Source: JABIEQ01 sp964516055 (GTDB lineage Bacteria > Patescibacteriota > Patescibacteriia > Magasanikbacterales > UBA922). From it: 33,544 nucleotides of DNA. Under the pieces are notes generated by a model. The model worked only from the letters and a program-made list of their open reading frames with translations. It ran no database searches and was not told the DNA's origin. Shown in pieces: positions 15,766-23,742 of this stretch (positions within the stretch are counted from its first letter, which is position 1; each line of letters opens with the position of its first letter). The position numbers were made by a program, and so were the translations under genes. The stretch covers positions 1-33,544 of the forward strand of contig CAZEYK010000008.1 in the NCBI GenBank assembly GCA_964516055.1. The letters run 5' to 3'.

Positions 15766-16255
15766 AGTACACATCTTTAAGCATGCGCGCATCATCCAGT
15801 GCATGATGGGAATTATATACGGACTTATCAATACCAAGCTTTTCAAAAAATGCATGATGCCCCATACTGTTTGGATCATACCCCCGTGCAAACAATATTG
15901 ATGCAAAATCGATAGGAATCCAAAAAAATGGATGTTCCTTTGGGGATTGAAACAAATCATACAAATACACGGCATCAAACTGATTCACATAGGCCATCAT
16001 ATATGGATACCCATCCCCCACAAAGGTACGAATCTTTTCACGAGCTTCTTCCTGAGAGATAAACTCTTTTTTTAGATACGGAAAAACATGTTTTTCTACC
16101 CAAGGATGTACCTCACCCGTATACGCAATTTCCATATAACACTCTTCACCTGTTGCTTTTACCATACCCACGGAAAGCAACTCCCCTTTACGTATATCAA
16201 GATTAGTAAACTCAGTATCAAGAAATACAATATTATCAGAATATATATCAGCCAT
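15734..16255 (-). CDS. DEDDh-type 3'-5' exonuclease (DnaQ-like)
   Basis: A 173-residue single-domain nuclease. Exo I is DTE (Asp13, Glu15) in VFLDTEF. The Exo II region is probably NQFDAVYLYDLF. Exo III is HHALDDAR near residue 150, with the His and Asp of the DEDDh class. These enzymes remove nucleotides from 3' ends of DNA or RNA using two metal ions. No polymerase or other domain is attached, so it may be a proofreading-like, RNase T-like or oligoribonuclease-like enzyme; sequence does not separate these. Its end overlaps the GDPD lipoprotein start, indicating cotranscription. Confidence 0.87.
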   Translation of the reverse strand: MADIYSDNIVFLDTEFTNLDIRKGELLSVGMVKATGEECYMEIAYTGEVHPWVEKHVFPYLKKEFISQEEAREKIRTFVGDGYPYMMAYVNQFDAVYLYDLFQSPKEHPFFWIPIDFASILFARGYDPNSMGHHAFFEKLGIDKSVYNSHHALDDARMLKDVYYAFQKTIHTY

Positions 16256-16264
16256 ACAAAAGAA

Positions 16265-16286
16265 AAAAGATAGTCGTCCATCTTTT
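16265..16286 (-). terminator. probable terminator of the M23 peptidase gene
   Basis: Read on the minus strand, AAAAGATGG pairs with CTATCTTTT (one G-U pair) around a 4-base loop, followed by a T-rich run. It lies between the peptidase stop and the exonuclease start. Next to it, at about 16289-16304, is an AT-only palindrome. Confidence 0.55.
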
Positions 16287-16302
16287 CAAATAATAATTAT
16301 TA

Positions 16303-17559
16303 TTAGTAATCTTTTACTAAATACCCCAAAGGATTAACAGGAATACCTTCTTTCCGTACTTCAAAATGAAGATGAGGACCAGTCACAAATGGACCCGCAC
16401 CCGCTGTTCCTGGAGTACCACCAGAATATCCAATAAGATCCCCGCGTGCAACAAATTGATCTTCTTTTACCACAATATTACTTAAATGCCCATACACAGT
16501 AGATAAACCACCCGAATGCACAAGCATGACAAATGCATAACATGAGGAATCGCTACAATGCTTTGCCCGAGCAACATATCCAGACGCTACAGCTTTCACT
16601 ACCGTACCCTGTGCTGCTCTAATATCTATGGCATTATGTTCAAAGACATATCGATATGGATATGAAGGATCATGAAAACCAGCAGTAATATATCTACTTG
16701 GTGTTGGCCAAGAAAGAAGTCCTTCTTTATCTTCATTTGATAATTGATTCCCATTGGTGTTTTGCTGTTCAGCCAACTTAAGACGTACTTCCTTCTCAAT
16801 ACCCGTAATTTCATTTTCAACAGATTCATATTGAGAACGTAAATTTGATACCAACGTCTTATATTGTAATTCTGATGACTGTGTTTGAGCCAACAAATCA
16901 CTCTTCAAAAATGTTTGTTCTTCAAAATCTTTTTTACGATCTTCAAGCTCTTGCTGCAATTCCTCGTATGATTTTTGTCGTACTTCTGTTTGTGTTTTTT
17001 TCTCTTGAAGCTCGGCATTTGCAATTTTTAACGATTGGACACTATTGCCAATATCTCGTTGCAATCGCTCCACATATTGAATCTGACTGTAGAAATCAGA
17101 AAAATTATCATACGCAGCAATAACTTCAATAATATCTTTTCCATCCTGTTCGTGTAACGTACGAATAAACTCAGCAATGATCGCTTTTTGTTTTTTGATT
17201 ACTTTCTCTTTTTCATCAATAGTTAATCCCAATTGGCGTATTTCAAGTTCAAGTGTTTCGAGTTTTTCTTGCGTTGCTTCCATATCAAGCTCAATTTGCA
17301 CAACTTTATTGTCTAATAAAAAAATTTGATTTGATAAAGAAACAGATTCTGTTCTTTTTGAAGCAATTTTCTTCTTATACTCTTCAATACTCTGTTCAAT
17401 ACGTTTTACTTTATCCTTTCGTGCTTGGATCTCTTGATTTAACAACTCAATTTCTTCTTTATTTCCATCTCCCTGAGAAAACACAAAAAATGGAGAAATA
17501 GTTGCCCCAAGCAATAACGAAATTACACAAATACTAATAAGGAGATGATATCGTTTCAT
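16303..17559 (-). CDS. secreted coiled-coil M23 peptidase (EnvC/PcsB-like murein hydrolase)
   Basis: The 418-residue product has an N-terminal signal peptide (hydrophobic to about residue 28, ending near VFSQ). A long Glu/Lys/Gln-rich coiled coil follows, at about 32-265. The C-terminal domain is LytM/M23, with zinc ligands in EHNAIDIR (H-x3-D) and GPHLHFEV (HxH). The layout matches EnvC- or PcsB-type proteins, which cleave or activate cleavage of peptidoglycan during division. All zinc ligands are present, so it may be an active endopeptidase and not a degenerate activator. It stands as its own unit between two terminators, with an extended -10 promoter close to the ATG. Confidence 0.9.
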   Translation of the reverse strand: MKRYHLLISICVISLLLGATISPFFVFSQGDGNKEEIELLNQEIQARKDKVKRIEQSIEEYKKKIASKRTESVSLSNQIFLLDNKVVQIELDMEATQEKLETLELEIRQLGLTIDEKEKVIKKQKAIIAEFIRTLHEQDGKDIIEVIAAYDNFSDFYSQIQYVERLQRDIGNSVQSLKIANAELQEKKTQTEVRQKSYEELQQELEDRKKDFEEQTFLKSDLLAQTQSSELQYKTLVSNLRSQYESVENEITGIEKEVRLKLAEQQNTNGNQLSNEDKEGLLSWPTPSRYITAGFHDPSYPYRYVFEHNAIDIRAAQGTVVKAVASGYVARAKHCSDSSCYAFVMLVHSGGLSTVYGHLSNIVVKEDQFVARGDLIGYSGGTPGTAGAGPFVTGPHLHFEVRKEGIPVNPLGYLVKDY

Positions 17560-17566
17560 GAATAAT

Positions 17567-17575
17567 AGTATATCA
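17567..17575 (-). promoter_or_regulatory. extended -10 promoter of the M23 peptidase gene
   Basis: On the minus strand TGATATACT is an extended -10 element. Only 7 bases separate it from the ATG at 17559, so the transcript would be leaderless or nearly so. A TTGTGA 19 bases upstream is a weak -35. Confidence 0.5.
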
Positions 17576-17642
17576 CATTATGAATAATGTCTCACAAGTG
17601 TTATATACAACACACCGGATACTCAAGAAAAAAATAGCAAAT

Positions 17643-17676
17643 AAAAACAGCGTCTTTGATCAAAGACGCTGTTTTT
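17643..17676. terminator. perfect palindromic terminator downstream of gltX
   Basis: The 34 bases are a perfect palindrome: a 17-base arm of five A, then cagcgtctttga, and its exact inverse. It lies just after the gltX stop on the minus strand and isolates gltX from the peptidase gene. It would work in both directions. Confidence 0.85.
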
Positions 17677-17693
17677 ATTGATAACAATAGTAA

Positions 17694-19223
17694 TTACGCA
17701 AGCATAGCTAACGCTACATCAATTCTTTTGAGCACTTCTTCTTTTCCAAGCACGGCAGCAATATCAAATGGTCCAGGAGAATATTGTTGTCCAGACAAGG
17801 CAACACGAAGTGGCCACAAAACATCACCAACACCATACTCATGCTCTTTAATCCATGGAAATATCACATCATTAATGCCCTGTGCAGTCCAATTATCAAC
17901 AGAAATAGCCATAAGCTGCTCTTTTAGCAAAGTCAGCATTTTCATAGCTCCAACCGCATCAGATTTCTTCCAAACCAATAATGACGCCTCATACTCTGGT
18001 AAATCAAACACAAATCGTATGGCTTCCACAATATCGCCAAGTACAACCATACGATCTTTCTGAAGTAATACCACTTGAAGCAAAAATGATTTATCAACAG
18101 ATGTTCCATTTTTGGTATCCCATGTTCCATTTCCTTGAGCAATAAGTAAATCAGACTGTTCCAAATATGGCAGACAACGCTCCAATAAATCCATCTCATC
18201 AATCTTCCTAATCCATTGTTGATTAAACCAATCTAACTTTACTCGATCAAATACCGCTGGTTTCTTTTGTACCTTACTCATATCAAAAGAAGCAACCATT
18301 TCTTCTAACGTAAACAATTCCTGCTCAGTCCCTGGATTCCATCCAAGCAATACCAAAAAATTAAGCACCGCTTCTGGCAAATATCCTTTTTCCTGAAATG
18401 AAGAAACCGATACATCACCATGACGCTTACTCAGCTTTTTCCCTGTTTCATTAATAATAACAGGAAGATGGCCAAACAATGGTTCTTTCCAGCCAAAATA
18501 CCGGTATAACAACAGATGCTTTGGTGTAGAAGAAATCCATTCCTCACCACGCAATACATGCGTAGTCTCCATAGCATTATCATCAACCACTACCGCCAAA
18601 TGATACGTTGGAAACCCATCAGATTTCCGCAAAATTTGTTCATCAACTTCATTGGTATTTACCCGAATTACTCCACGAACCAAATCCGTAAATACTAACT
18701 CTTCATTTTCAGGAACAATCATGCGTACCACGTATTCTTCTCCAGCAGCAATCAATTCTTTTGCTTTTTCCATACCAAGCGTAAATGAATTTTTCATTTC
18801 ACTTCGAGCATAGCGTGGTGCCTGCTTATTGAGTCGTTGACGATTGCGCATGTCTTCAAGCTCTTCTGCCGTATCAAAGGCATAATAGGCATAATCATTA
18901 TCAAGCAATTGCTGAATATATTGCTCATAAATAGCTAACCGCTCAGATTGAATATATGGACCATTATTTCCTTTTTGAGTAACGTGTTGAGATTCATCAA
19001 ACACAACTCCCTCATCTGGAATAACGTTTGCCCAATACAATGAAGACAACATATTTTCAAGCGCTCCATCAACAAATCGTGATTGATCCGTATCTTCCAC
19101 ACGAAGCATAAAAATACCCCCCTCATGCTTTGCCAAAAGATAATCATACAATGCCGTTCGCAAACTCCCAATATGAAACATTCCCGTAGGAGAAGGAGCC
19201 ATTCTTGTTTTTATCATATACAT
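17694..19223 (-). CDS. gltX: glutamyl-tRNA synthetase
   Basis: A 509-residue class I synthetase that charges tRNA-Glu. The N-terminus has the canonical TRMAPSPTGMFHIGSLRTAL with the HIGH-like HIGS, then FMLRVEDTDQSR. VLRGEEWISSTPKHLLLY lies in the middle and the KMSKS-like KKLSKRHG near residue 250. The C-terminal half is the helical anticodon-binding region of bacterial GluRS. Two ATGs two codons apart (19223 and 19217) are both possible starts. It follows the SpoU methyltransferase by 10 bases and ends at a strong terminator, so the two form one unit. Whether it also charges tRNA-Gln cannot be told here. Confidence 0.96.
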   Translation of the reverse strand: MYMIKTRMAPSPTGMFHIGSLRTALYDYLLAKHEGGIFMLRVEDTDQSRFVDGALENMLSSLYWANVIPDEGVVFDESQHVTQKGNNGPYIQSERLAIYEQYIQQLLDNDYAYYAFDTAEELEDMRNRQRLNKQAPRYARSEMKNSFTLGMEKAKELIAAGEEYVVRMIVPENEELVFTDLVRGVIRVNTNEVDEQILRKSDGFPTYHLAVVVDDNAMETTHVLRGEEWISSTPKHLLLYRYFGWKEPLFGHLPVIINETGKKLSKRHGDVSVSSFQEKGYLPEAVLNFLVLLGWNPGTEQELFTLEEMVASFDMSKVQKKPAVFDRVKLDWFNQQWIRKIDEMDLLERCLPYLEQSDLLIAQGNGTWDTKNGTSVDKSFLLQVVLLQKDRMVVLGDIVEAIRFVFDLPEYEASLLVWKKSDAVGAMKMLTLLKEQLMAISVDNWTAQGINDVIFPWIKEHEYGVGDVLWPLRVALSGQQYSPGPFDIAAVLGKEEVLKRIDVALAMLA

Positions 19224-19233
19224 TCAGTAAAAA

Positions 19234-20004
19234 TTAATCAGTAATATGCGACAAAGCAATCCCTACCGCAACACCGACATTAAGTGATTCCGCCTGTCCT
19301 TTACGCTCAATAGTATATGATGCCGTACAAAGACGCTGCAACTCACTACTAATCCCATGAGATTCAGAACCAAAAAGAAAAATAACCTTATCCGTACGCT
19401 TCACCCGCAAATCCGCAGCAGGAAGTCCTTCCATGGTAAAAGCATAGACACTATACCCCTCAGATATGAATTTTTCAAGAGAATCCGCTAGGTTAGAAAC
19501 TTTACAAATCGTCGTCCGAAAAAAGGATCCCATCGTAGAGCGAACAACCTTTTCATTATACATATCAACGCTCCCCTGCCCCAATAAAATAGTAGAAACG
19601 CCAAACCAATCTGCCGTACGAATAATTGTTCCTAAATTTCCAGGATCATTCACCCCATCAAGACAAACAAATGGACCAGAACCACGTACTGCTTGAAAAG
19701 AAGTATCTTTCATAGCAACTACTGCCAACACGCCAGGGAATGTTTCCGTTGTTTTAATATATGCGATGTCTTTTCTTCCTGCAAAAAATATTTCCACCCC
19801 AGCTTTTTCTACCAGTTGGATAAATGCGGCAAAGGGTGGTTCTTCTCTTCTTGTGCCATCAACAACCACGGCAACCACATCCATGTCACTTGCCAAGGCT
19901 TCTTCAACTCCTTTCACTCCTTCAACCAAAAATTCTCCAAACTCTTTTCTAAACTTTTTTTGATGCAATTGTTCAATATGTTTTCGTACACTATTTTCGA
20001 GCAT
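19234..20004 (-). CDS. SpoU/TrmH-family RNA 2'-O-methyltransferase
   Basis: The 256-residue product has an N-terminal substrate-binding domain (RKEFGEFLVEGVKGVEEAL) and a C-terminal SPOUT domain with all three motifs: NDPGNLGTIIRTADWFG, LFGSESHGIS, and ERKGQAESLNVGVAVGIAL. The last forms the trefoil knot that binds S-adenosylmethionine. Such enzymes methylate ribose 2'-OH in rRNA or tRNA. The N-terminal domain resembles the 23S rRNA RlmB/TsnR type more than tRNA TrmH, but the target base is not decidable. It sits upstream of gltX in the same unit. Confidence 0.92.
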   Translation of the reverse strand: MLENSVRKHIEQLHQKKFRKEFGEFLVEGVKGVEEALASDMDVVAVVVDGTRREEPPFAAFIQLVEKAGVEIFFAGRKDIAYIKTTETFPGVLAVVAMKDTSFQAVRGSGPFVCLDGVNDPGNLGTIIRTADWFGVSTILLGQGSVDMYNEKVVRSTMGSFFRTTICKVSNLADSLEKFISEGYSVYAFTMEGLPAADLRVKRTDKVIFLFGSESHGISSELQRLCTASYTIERKGQAESLNVGVAVGIALSHITD

Positions 20005-20070
20005 ATAATAGCATGTTAATAATATTCATTGATTGTCTATTTTTTTCTCACACGTAAACCCAAATAAAAG

Positions 20071-20868
20071 CTACCCCTTAATCTTCAACCTACGATACTG
20101 AATCATCACCCACAAAAACCCAATCGTTGCCTTAAAAATTCGTGGGAATCGCTGAGGTTCCTGAGTCAACCGAAAAAACCATTCCAATCCCACCGTTCGC
20201 ATCCACCGTGGTGCACGCTGCACTTTTCCCGCAATATAATCAAAACTGCCTCCGACACCCATTGCCAACTTTACACTTGGTAATTCTGCCAAAAATTGAT
20301 CAATCCATCGTTCTTGTTTGTTATGACCAAACCCAACAAACAACACATCCGGTCCTGCTTGAATAATCTCCGCAAGCAATTCATCATTTTTTTCCTTATC
20401 AAAAACTAATTGATTTGTTATTTTTTTACTTTCTTTTTTTGTCGTCTTCTTATGTTCTTGTCTCATCACTAAATCATTTCCAGGATGACTCCCAACAACC
20501 TTCAATTCAGGAAATACTCGTTCCACCGTCTTCACTGCTTCATGAAGCACTTCCTTATCCCCACTTCCCAAAAAATACACTGCATTCCCTAATTTTTGAC
20601 AAAGCGCACACACATCAAACATAAAATCTACTCCTGGTATCCGTTGTACCTTTCCCCCAGCAAATAACGCAATCCCCATCCCATCACAGATATTCAAACT
20701 TCCCGTGTTTAATATCCGCCGAAACTCTTCATCCTTCTCTGCATCTACAATCATCTCTGGATTTGGCGTAAAAATGCGATGTTGTTCATCTGAAGACAAA
20801 AATATGGCAACCTGCTTTTGTGCCTCTTGCCGACTCTTCTCAAAAATTTTTACACCCAAAAAATACAT
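20071..20868 (-). CDS. WecG/TagA/CpsF-family glycosyltransferase
   Basis: The 265-residue product starts with the family-typical YFLGVKI segment. FTPNPEMIVDA and CDGMGIALFAGG follow, then RIPGVDFM, and in the C-terminal half VGFGHNKQERWI and MGVGGSFDYIAGKVQRAP-WM. These enzymes transfer ManNAcA, ManNAc or glucose to undecaprenyl-linked sugars for wall teichoic acid, enterobacterial common antigen or capsule. A Lys-rich insert (about residues 138-162, HKKTTKKESKK) is unusual. The ATG at 20868 was preferred over the in-frame TTG at 20913, because bases there form the -35 box of a promoter. It is probably membrane associated at its C-terminal amphipathic region. Confidence 0.88.
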   Translation of the reverse strand: MYFLGVKIFEKSRQEAQKQVAIFLSSDEQHRIFTPNPEMIVDAEKDEEFRRILNTGSLNICDGMGIALFAGGKVQRIPGVDFMFDVCALCQKLGNAVYFLGSGDKEVLHEAVKTVERVFPELKVVGSHPGNDLVMRQEHKKTTKKESKKITNQLVFDKEKNDELLAEIIQAGPDVLFVGFGHNKQERWIDQFLAELPSVKLAMGVGGSFDYIAGKVQRAPRWMRTVGLEWFFRLTQEPQRFPRIFKATIGFLWVMIQYRRLKIKG

Positions 20869-20882
20869 AAAATTTGCTAAAT

Positions 20883-20910
20883 ATAGTACAATACTATCAT
20901 ATGTTGACAA
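20883..20910 (-). promoter_or_regulatory. promoter of the WecG/TagA gene
   Basis: On the minus strand TTGTCA (20910-20905), a 16-base spacer and TACTAT (20888-20883) lie just before the ATG at 20868. The -35 box overlaps that of the divergent clpB promoter. Confidence 0.55.
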
Positions 20911-20931
20911 CAAAAATCAATATGGTATAGT
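20904..20931 (+). promoter_or_regulatory. promoter of clpB
   Basis: TTGACA (20904-20909), a 16-base spacer and TATAGT (20926-20931) give a good sigma70-type match. The expected start point falls inside the CIRCE-like operator just downstream. Confidence 0.7.
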
Positions 20932-20933
20932 AA

Positions 20934-20960
20934 TTATCACTCTATAGTATCGAGTGATAA
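20934..20960 (+). promoter_or_regulatory. CIRCE-like operator (HrcA-type) in front of clpB
   Basis: TTATCACTC, a 9-base spacer, then GAGTGATAA. This is a perfect 9-bp inverted repeat with the spacing of CIRCE (TTAGCACTC-N9-GAGTGCTAA), differing by one symmetric base per arm. It begins 3 bases after the -10 box, a position that would block transcription. CIRCE is bound by the heat-shock repressor HrcA. That HrcA binds here is inference; no hrcA gene lies in the window. Confidence 0.7.
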
Positions 20961-20996
20961 AATAAACCTTATACCCTTAGTAAATCCGGAGTACCT

Positions 20997-21024
20997 ACCC
21001 GACAAGCCATCATGGCAGGCGGGT
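20997..21024 (+). repeat. hairpin in the clpB leader
   Basis: The outer arms ACCCG and CGGGT and the inner arms GCCAT and ATGGC (one-base loop) make a GC-rich hairpin in otherwise AT-rich DNA. Its inner ATG at 21012 is in frame with clpB but is probably not a start. The GC-rich make-up suggests a dispersed repeat element or a leader structure. Confidence 0.5.
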
Positions 21025-21041
21025 CCGTAATTCCTAACCAT

Positions 21042-23684
21042 ATGAATCCTCAACAATTTACCCAAAAAGCACAAGAAGCCTTATATCTTGCTTCACAAAT
21101 AGCAAACAAAAATGGTCAACCACAAATTGAACCACAACATGCATTTATGGCACTCCTTGAACAACAAGGAATTGTTCAAGCAATGCTCCAAAAAATGAAT
21201 GCGAATATTGCCGCCATCAAACAACACGTACAAACAATGATCAATACCCTTCCAAAACAATTTGGCAATAATACTGCAGGATTTGGTCAAATTATGATGG
21301 GACAAAATATGATAAATGTACTCCATCTCGCAGCAAAAGAAGCGCAACTCATGGATGACAAATACATTAGCATCGAACACATGTTTCTCGCCTATTTAAA
21401 AAACAGCAACCCAATCCACGAAATTCTTGCAACACAAAACATTGAATATACCACCACCCAAAAAACGTTAACCGACCTAAGAAAAGAAAACCCCACCCTA
21501 CAAGACGATGAACAACACGAATACAAAGCACTAAAAAAATATGGAAAAAATTTTACCGAACTCGCTCGTGAAGAAAAAATAGACCCTGTTATTGGAAGAG
21601 ATGACGAAATCCGTCGTGTCATGCAAGTACTTACCCGACGAACAAAAAACAATCCTGTACTTATTGGTGAACCAGGTGTCGGAAAAACAGCAATTGCCGA
21701 AGGATTAGCCCAACGCATTGTAAATGGCGATGTTCCAGAAAGTTTAAAAGACAAAGAACTTATTGCCCTTGATATTGGATCCATCCTTGCCGGCACAAAA
21801 TTTCGTGGAGAATTTGAAGAACGATTCCAAGCCATTATTAAAGAAGTAAAAGAAGCAAAAGGAAAAGTTATTCTCTTTATCGATGAACTTCACACCATCA
21901 TGGGAGCAGGATCAAGCGAAGGTGCCGTAGACGCCAGCAACATGCTCAAGCCAGCTCTTGCCCGAGGGGAACTCCACACCATTGGCGCCACCACAATCAA
22001 AGAATACCAACAACACATTGAAAAAGATGCAGCCTTTGAACGTCGATTTCAACCCGTTACCGTATTAGAACCAAGCAAAGAAGATACCATTGCTATTCTT
22101 CGGGGTATCAAAGAAAAATACGAAGTACACCACGGTGTCCGCATTACTGATCCTGCTATTATAGCTGCCGTTGAACTCTCTCACCGCTACATTACCGACA
22201 GACAACTGCCAGACAAAGCAATCGACCTTATTGATGAAGCAACCTCTGCTATCCGTATGGAAATAGATTCCCTTCCAGATGACCTTGATAAAATGAAACG
22301 AACCATGATGAAATTAGAAATTGAAATGCGCGCCCTCAAAAAAGAAAAAGATGAAGAATCAAAAGAACGACGAGAAAAACTTAAAGAAGAACTCGAAAAT
22401 CTTCGTGAACAAAGTCATGAATTAGAAATTCATTGGAAAAATGAAAAAGAAATCATTTCAAAAATAAGAAACCACAAAAAAGCAATCGACTCCCTCAAAC
22501 AAGAAGCCGAAATTGCCGAACGACAAGGAGACTTACAAAACGTCGCTGAAATTCGTTATAGTAAAATTCCTCAGATAGAACAAGCCATCCAACATGAAGA
22601 AAAAAGACTTGCAGAAGTACAAAATGGAGAAGCAATCCTTAAAGAAGAAGTTACCGAAGAAGATATCGCCGCTGTGGTAGCAAGATGGACTGGTATCCCT
22701 GTCTCAAAAATGTTGCAAGATGAAATAAAAAAACTAGCAAACATGGAGGAAGAACTTGGCAAACGTGTGGTAGGACAAAAAGAAGCTATTCACGCAGTTG
22801 CCAATGCCATTCGTCGCTCACGAGCCGGCGTATCAGAAGAAAAACGACCAATTGGATCATTCATCTTTATGGGACCCACAGGAGTAGGAAAAACCGAACT
22901 CGCAAAGTCCCTTGCCGCATTTTTGTTTAATGATGAAGATGCAATGGTCCGCATTGATATGAGTGAATACATGGAACGTCATGCCGTAAGTAAAATGATG
23001 GGATCTGCCCCAGGATACGTTGGCTATGAAGAAGGTGGACAGCTCACAGAAAAAATCAGACGTCGCCCATATGCTGTCGTACTATTCGATGAAATTGAAA
23101 AAGCCCATCCAGATACATTCAATATCATGTTACAAATTCTCGAAGATGGACAACTTACCGATGCAAAAGGAAGAAAAGTCAATTTTAAAAATACCGTTAT
23201 TATCATGACTAGCAACATTGCCAGCGACCTCATTATGAAAATGGGAAAAAGTGGTGCATTTGGATTTGAAGAAAAAATTGATGGAGAAAAAAAATCAAAA
23301 GAAGATAGCGAAAAAATAAAAGAACAAATTATGTCTGCGCTCCAAGAACGATTTCGTCCCGAATTTCTCAACCGTGTTGATGAAATTATCACGTTCCACC
23401 CACTAAACCAATCTCAAATTAGACAAGTAGTTGATATTCAACTGGCACAAGTAATGATACGGCTCTCAGAGAAAAAAATTACACTCACGGTAACAGATAC
23501 AGCAAAAGATTGGCTCGCCGTCAAAGGATTTGATCCAAATTTAGGGGCAAGACCACTCAAAAGAATTATTCAACAAAAAATACTTGATCCAATAGCAATG
23601 GATATTATCAAAGGAAAAATTGAAGAAAGTGACAATGTCTTCATCGATCTCAACAAAAATGAACTTCACATCAGTCCTCAATAA
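21042..23684 (+). CDS. clpB: ClpB-type AAA+ disaggregase
   Basis: The 880-residue protein has all ClpB parts. An N-domain (residues 1-145, two Clp-N repeats) comes first. NBD1 carries Walker A GEPGVGKTA at 209-217. A long coiled-coil middle domain lies at about 395-525, rich in Glu/Lys, and is the feature that separates ClpB from ClpA and ClpC. NBD2 has Walker A GPTGVGKTE at 611-619 and a FDEIEKAHPD Walker B. A C-terminal D2-small domain ends the chain. ClpB extracts proteins from aggregates together with DnaK. The start MNPQQFTQKAQEAL is the family-typical one; an in-frame ATG 30 bases upstream lies in the leader hairpin. Heat-shock control is indicated by the CIRCE-like operator. Confidence 0.96.
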   Translation: MNPQQFTQKAQEALYLASQIANKNGQPQIEPQHAFMALLEQQGIVQAMLQKMNANIAAIKQHVQTMINTLPKQFGNNTAGFGQIMMGQNMINVLHLAAKEAQLMDDKYISIEHMFLAYLKNSNPIHEILATQNIEYTTTQKTLTDLRKENPTLQDDEQHEYKALKKYGKNFTELAREEKIDPVIGRDDEIRRVMQVLTRRTKNNPVLIGEPGVGKTAIAEGLAQRIVNGDVPESLKDKELIALDIGSILAGTKFRGEFEERFQAIIKEVKEAKGKVILFIDELHTIMGAGSSEGAVDASNMLKPALARGELHTIGATTIKEYQQHIEKDAAFERRFQPVTVLEPSKEDTIAILRGIKEKYEVHHGVRITDPAIIAAVELSHRYITDRQLPDKAIDLIDEATSAIRMEIDSLPDDLDKMKRTMMKLEIEMRALKKEKDEESKERREKLKEELENLREQSHELEIHWKNEKEIISKIRNHKKAIDSLKQEAEIAERQGDLQNVAEIRYSKIPQIEQAIQHEEKRLAEVQNGEAILKEEVTEEDIAAVVARWTGIPVSKMLQDEIKKLANMEEELGKRVVGQKEAIHAVANAIRRSRAGVSEEKRPIGSFIFMGPTGVGKTELAKSLAAFLFNDEDAMVRIDMSEYMERHAVSKMMGSAPGYVGYEEGGQLTEKIRRRPYAVVLFDEIEKAHPDTFNIMLQILEDGQLTDAKGRKVNFKNTVIIMTSNIASDLIMKMGKSGAFGFEEKIDGEKKSKEDSEKIKEQIMSALQERFRPEFLNRVDEIITFHPLNQSQIRQVVDIQLAQVMIRLSEKKITLTVTDTAKDWLAVKGFDPNLGARPLKRIIQQKILDPIAMDIIKGKIEESDNVFIDLNKNELHISPQ

Positions 23685-23719
23685 AAAAACAAATCTACAT
23701 ACGTAGATCTGTTTTTTTA
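23684..23719. terminator. convergent terminator between clpB and the histidine kinase gene
   Basis: An A run and ACAAATCTAC pair with GTAGATCTGT and a T run around a 4-base loop, with one internal mismatch. It directly follows the clpB stop and lies downstream of the converging kinase gene, so it serves both. Confidence 0.8.
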
Positions 23720-23742
23720 TTACAAATAGACTTCTTCCAAAA

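Noticed and set aside
15766..15978. Long N-terminal extension of the GDPD-like gene
   Set aside because: It runs through the exonuclease gene in another frame; the ATG at 15765 gives a signal peptide and lipobox.
20869..20913. N-terminal extension of the WecG/TagA gene from a TTG
   Set aside because: These bases form a -35/-10 pair, and family proteins start near the YFLGVKI segment at 20868.
21012..21041. clpB start at the ATG at 21012
   Set aside because: It lies in a hairpin and adds ten residues before the typical ClpB start; kept as an alternative only.
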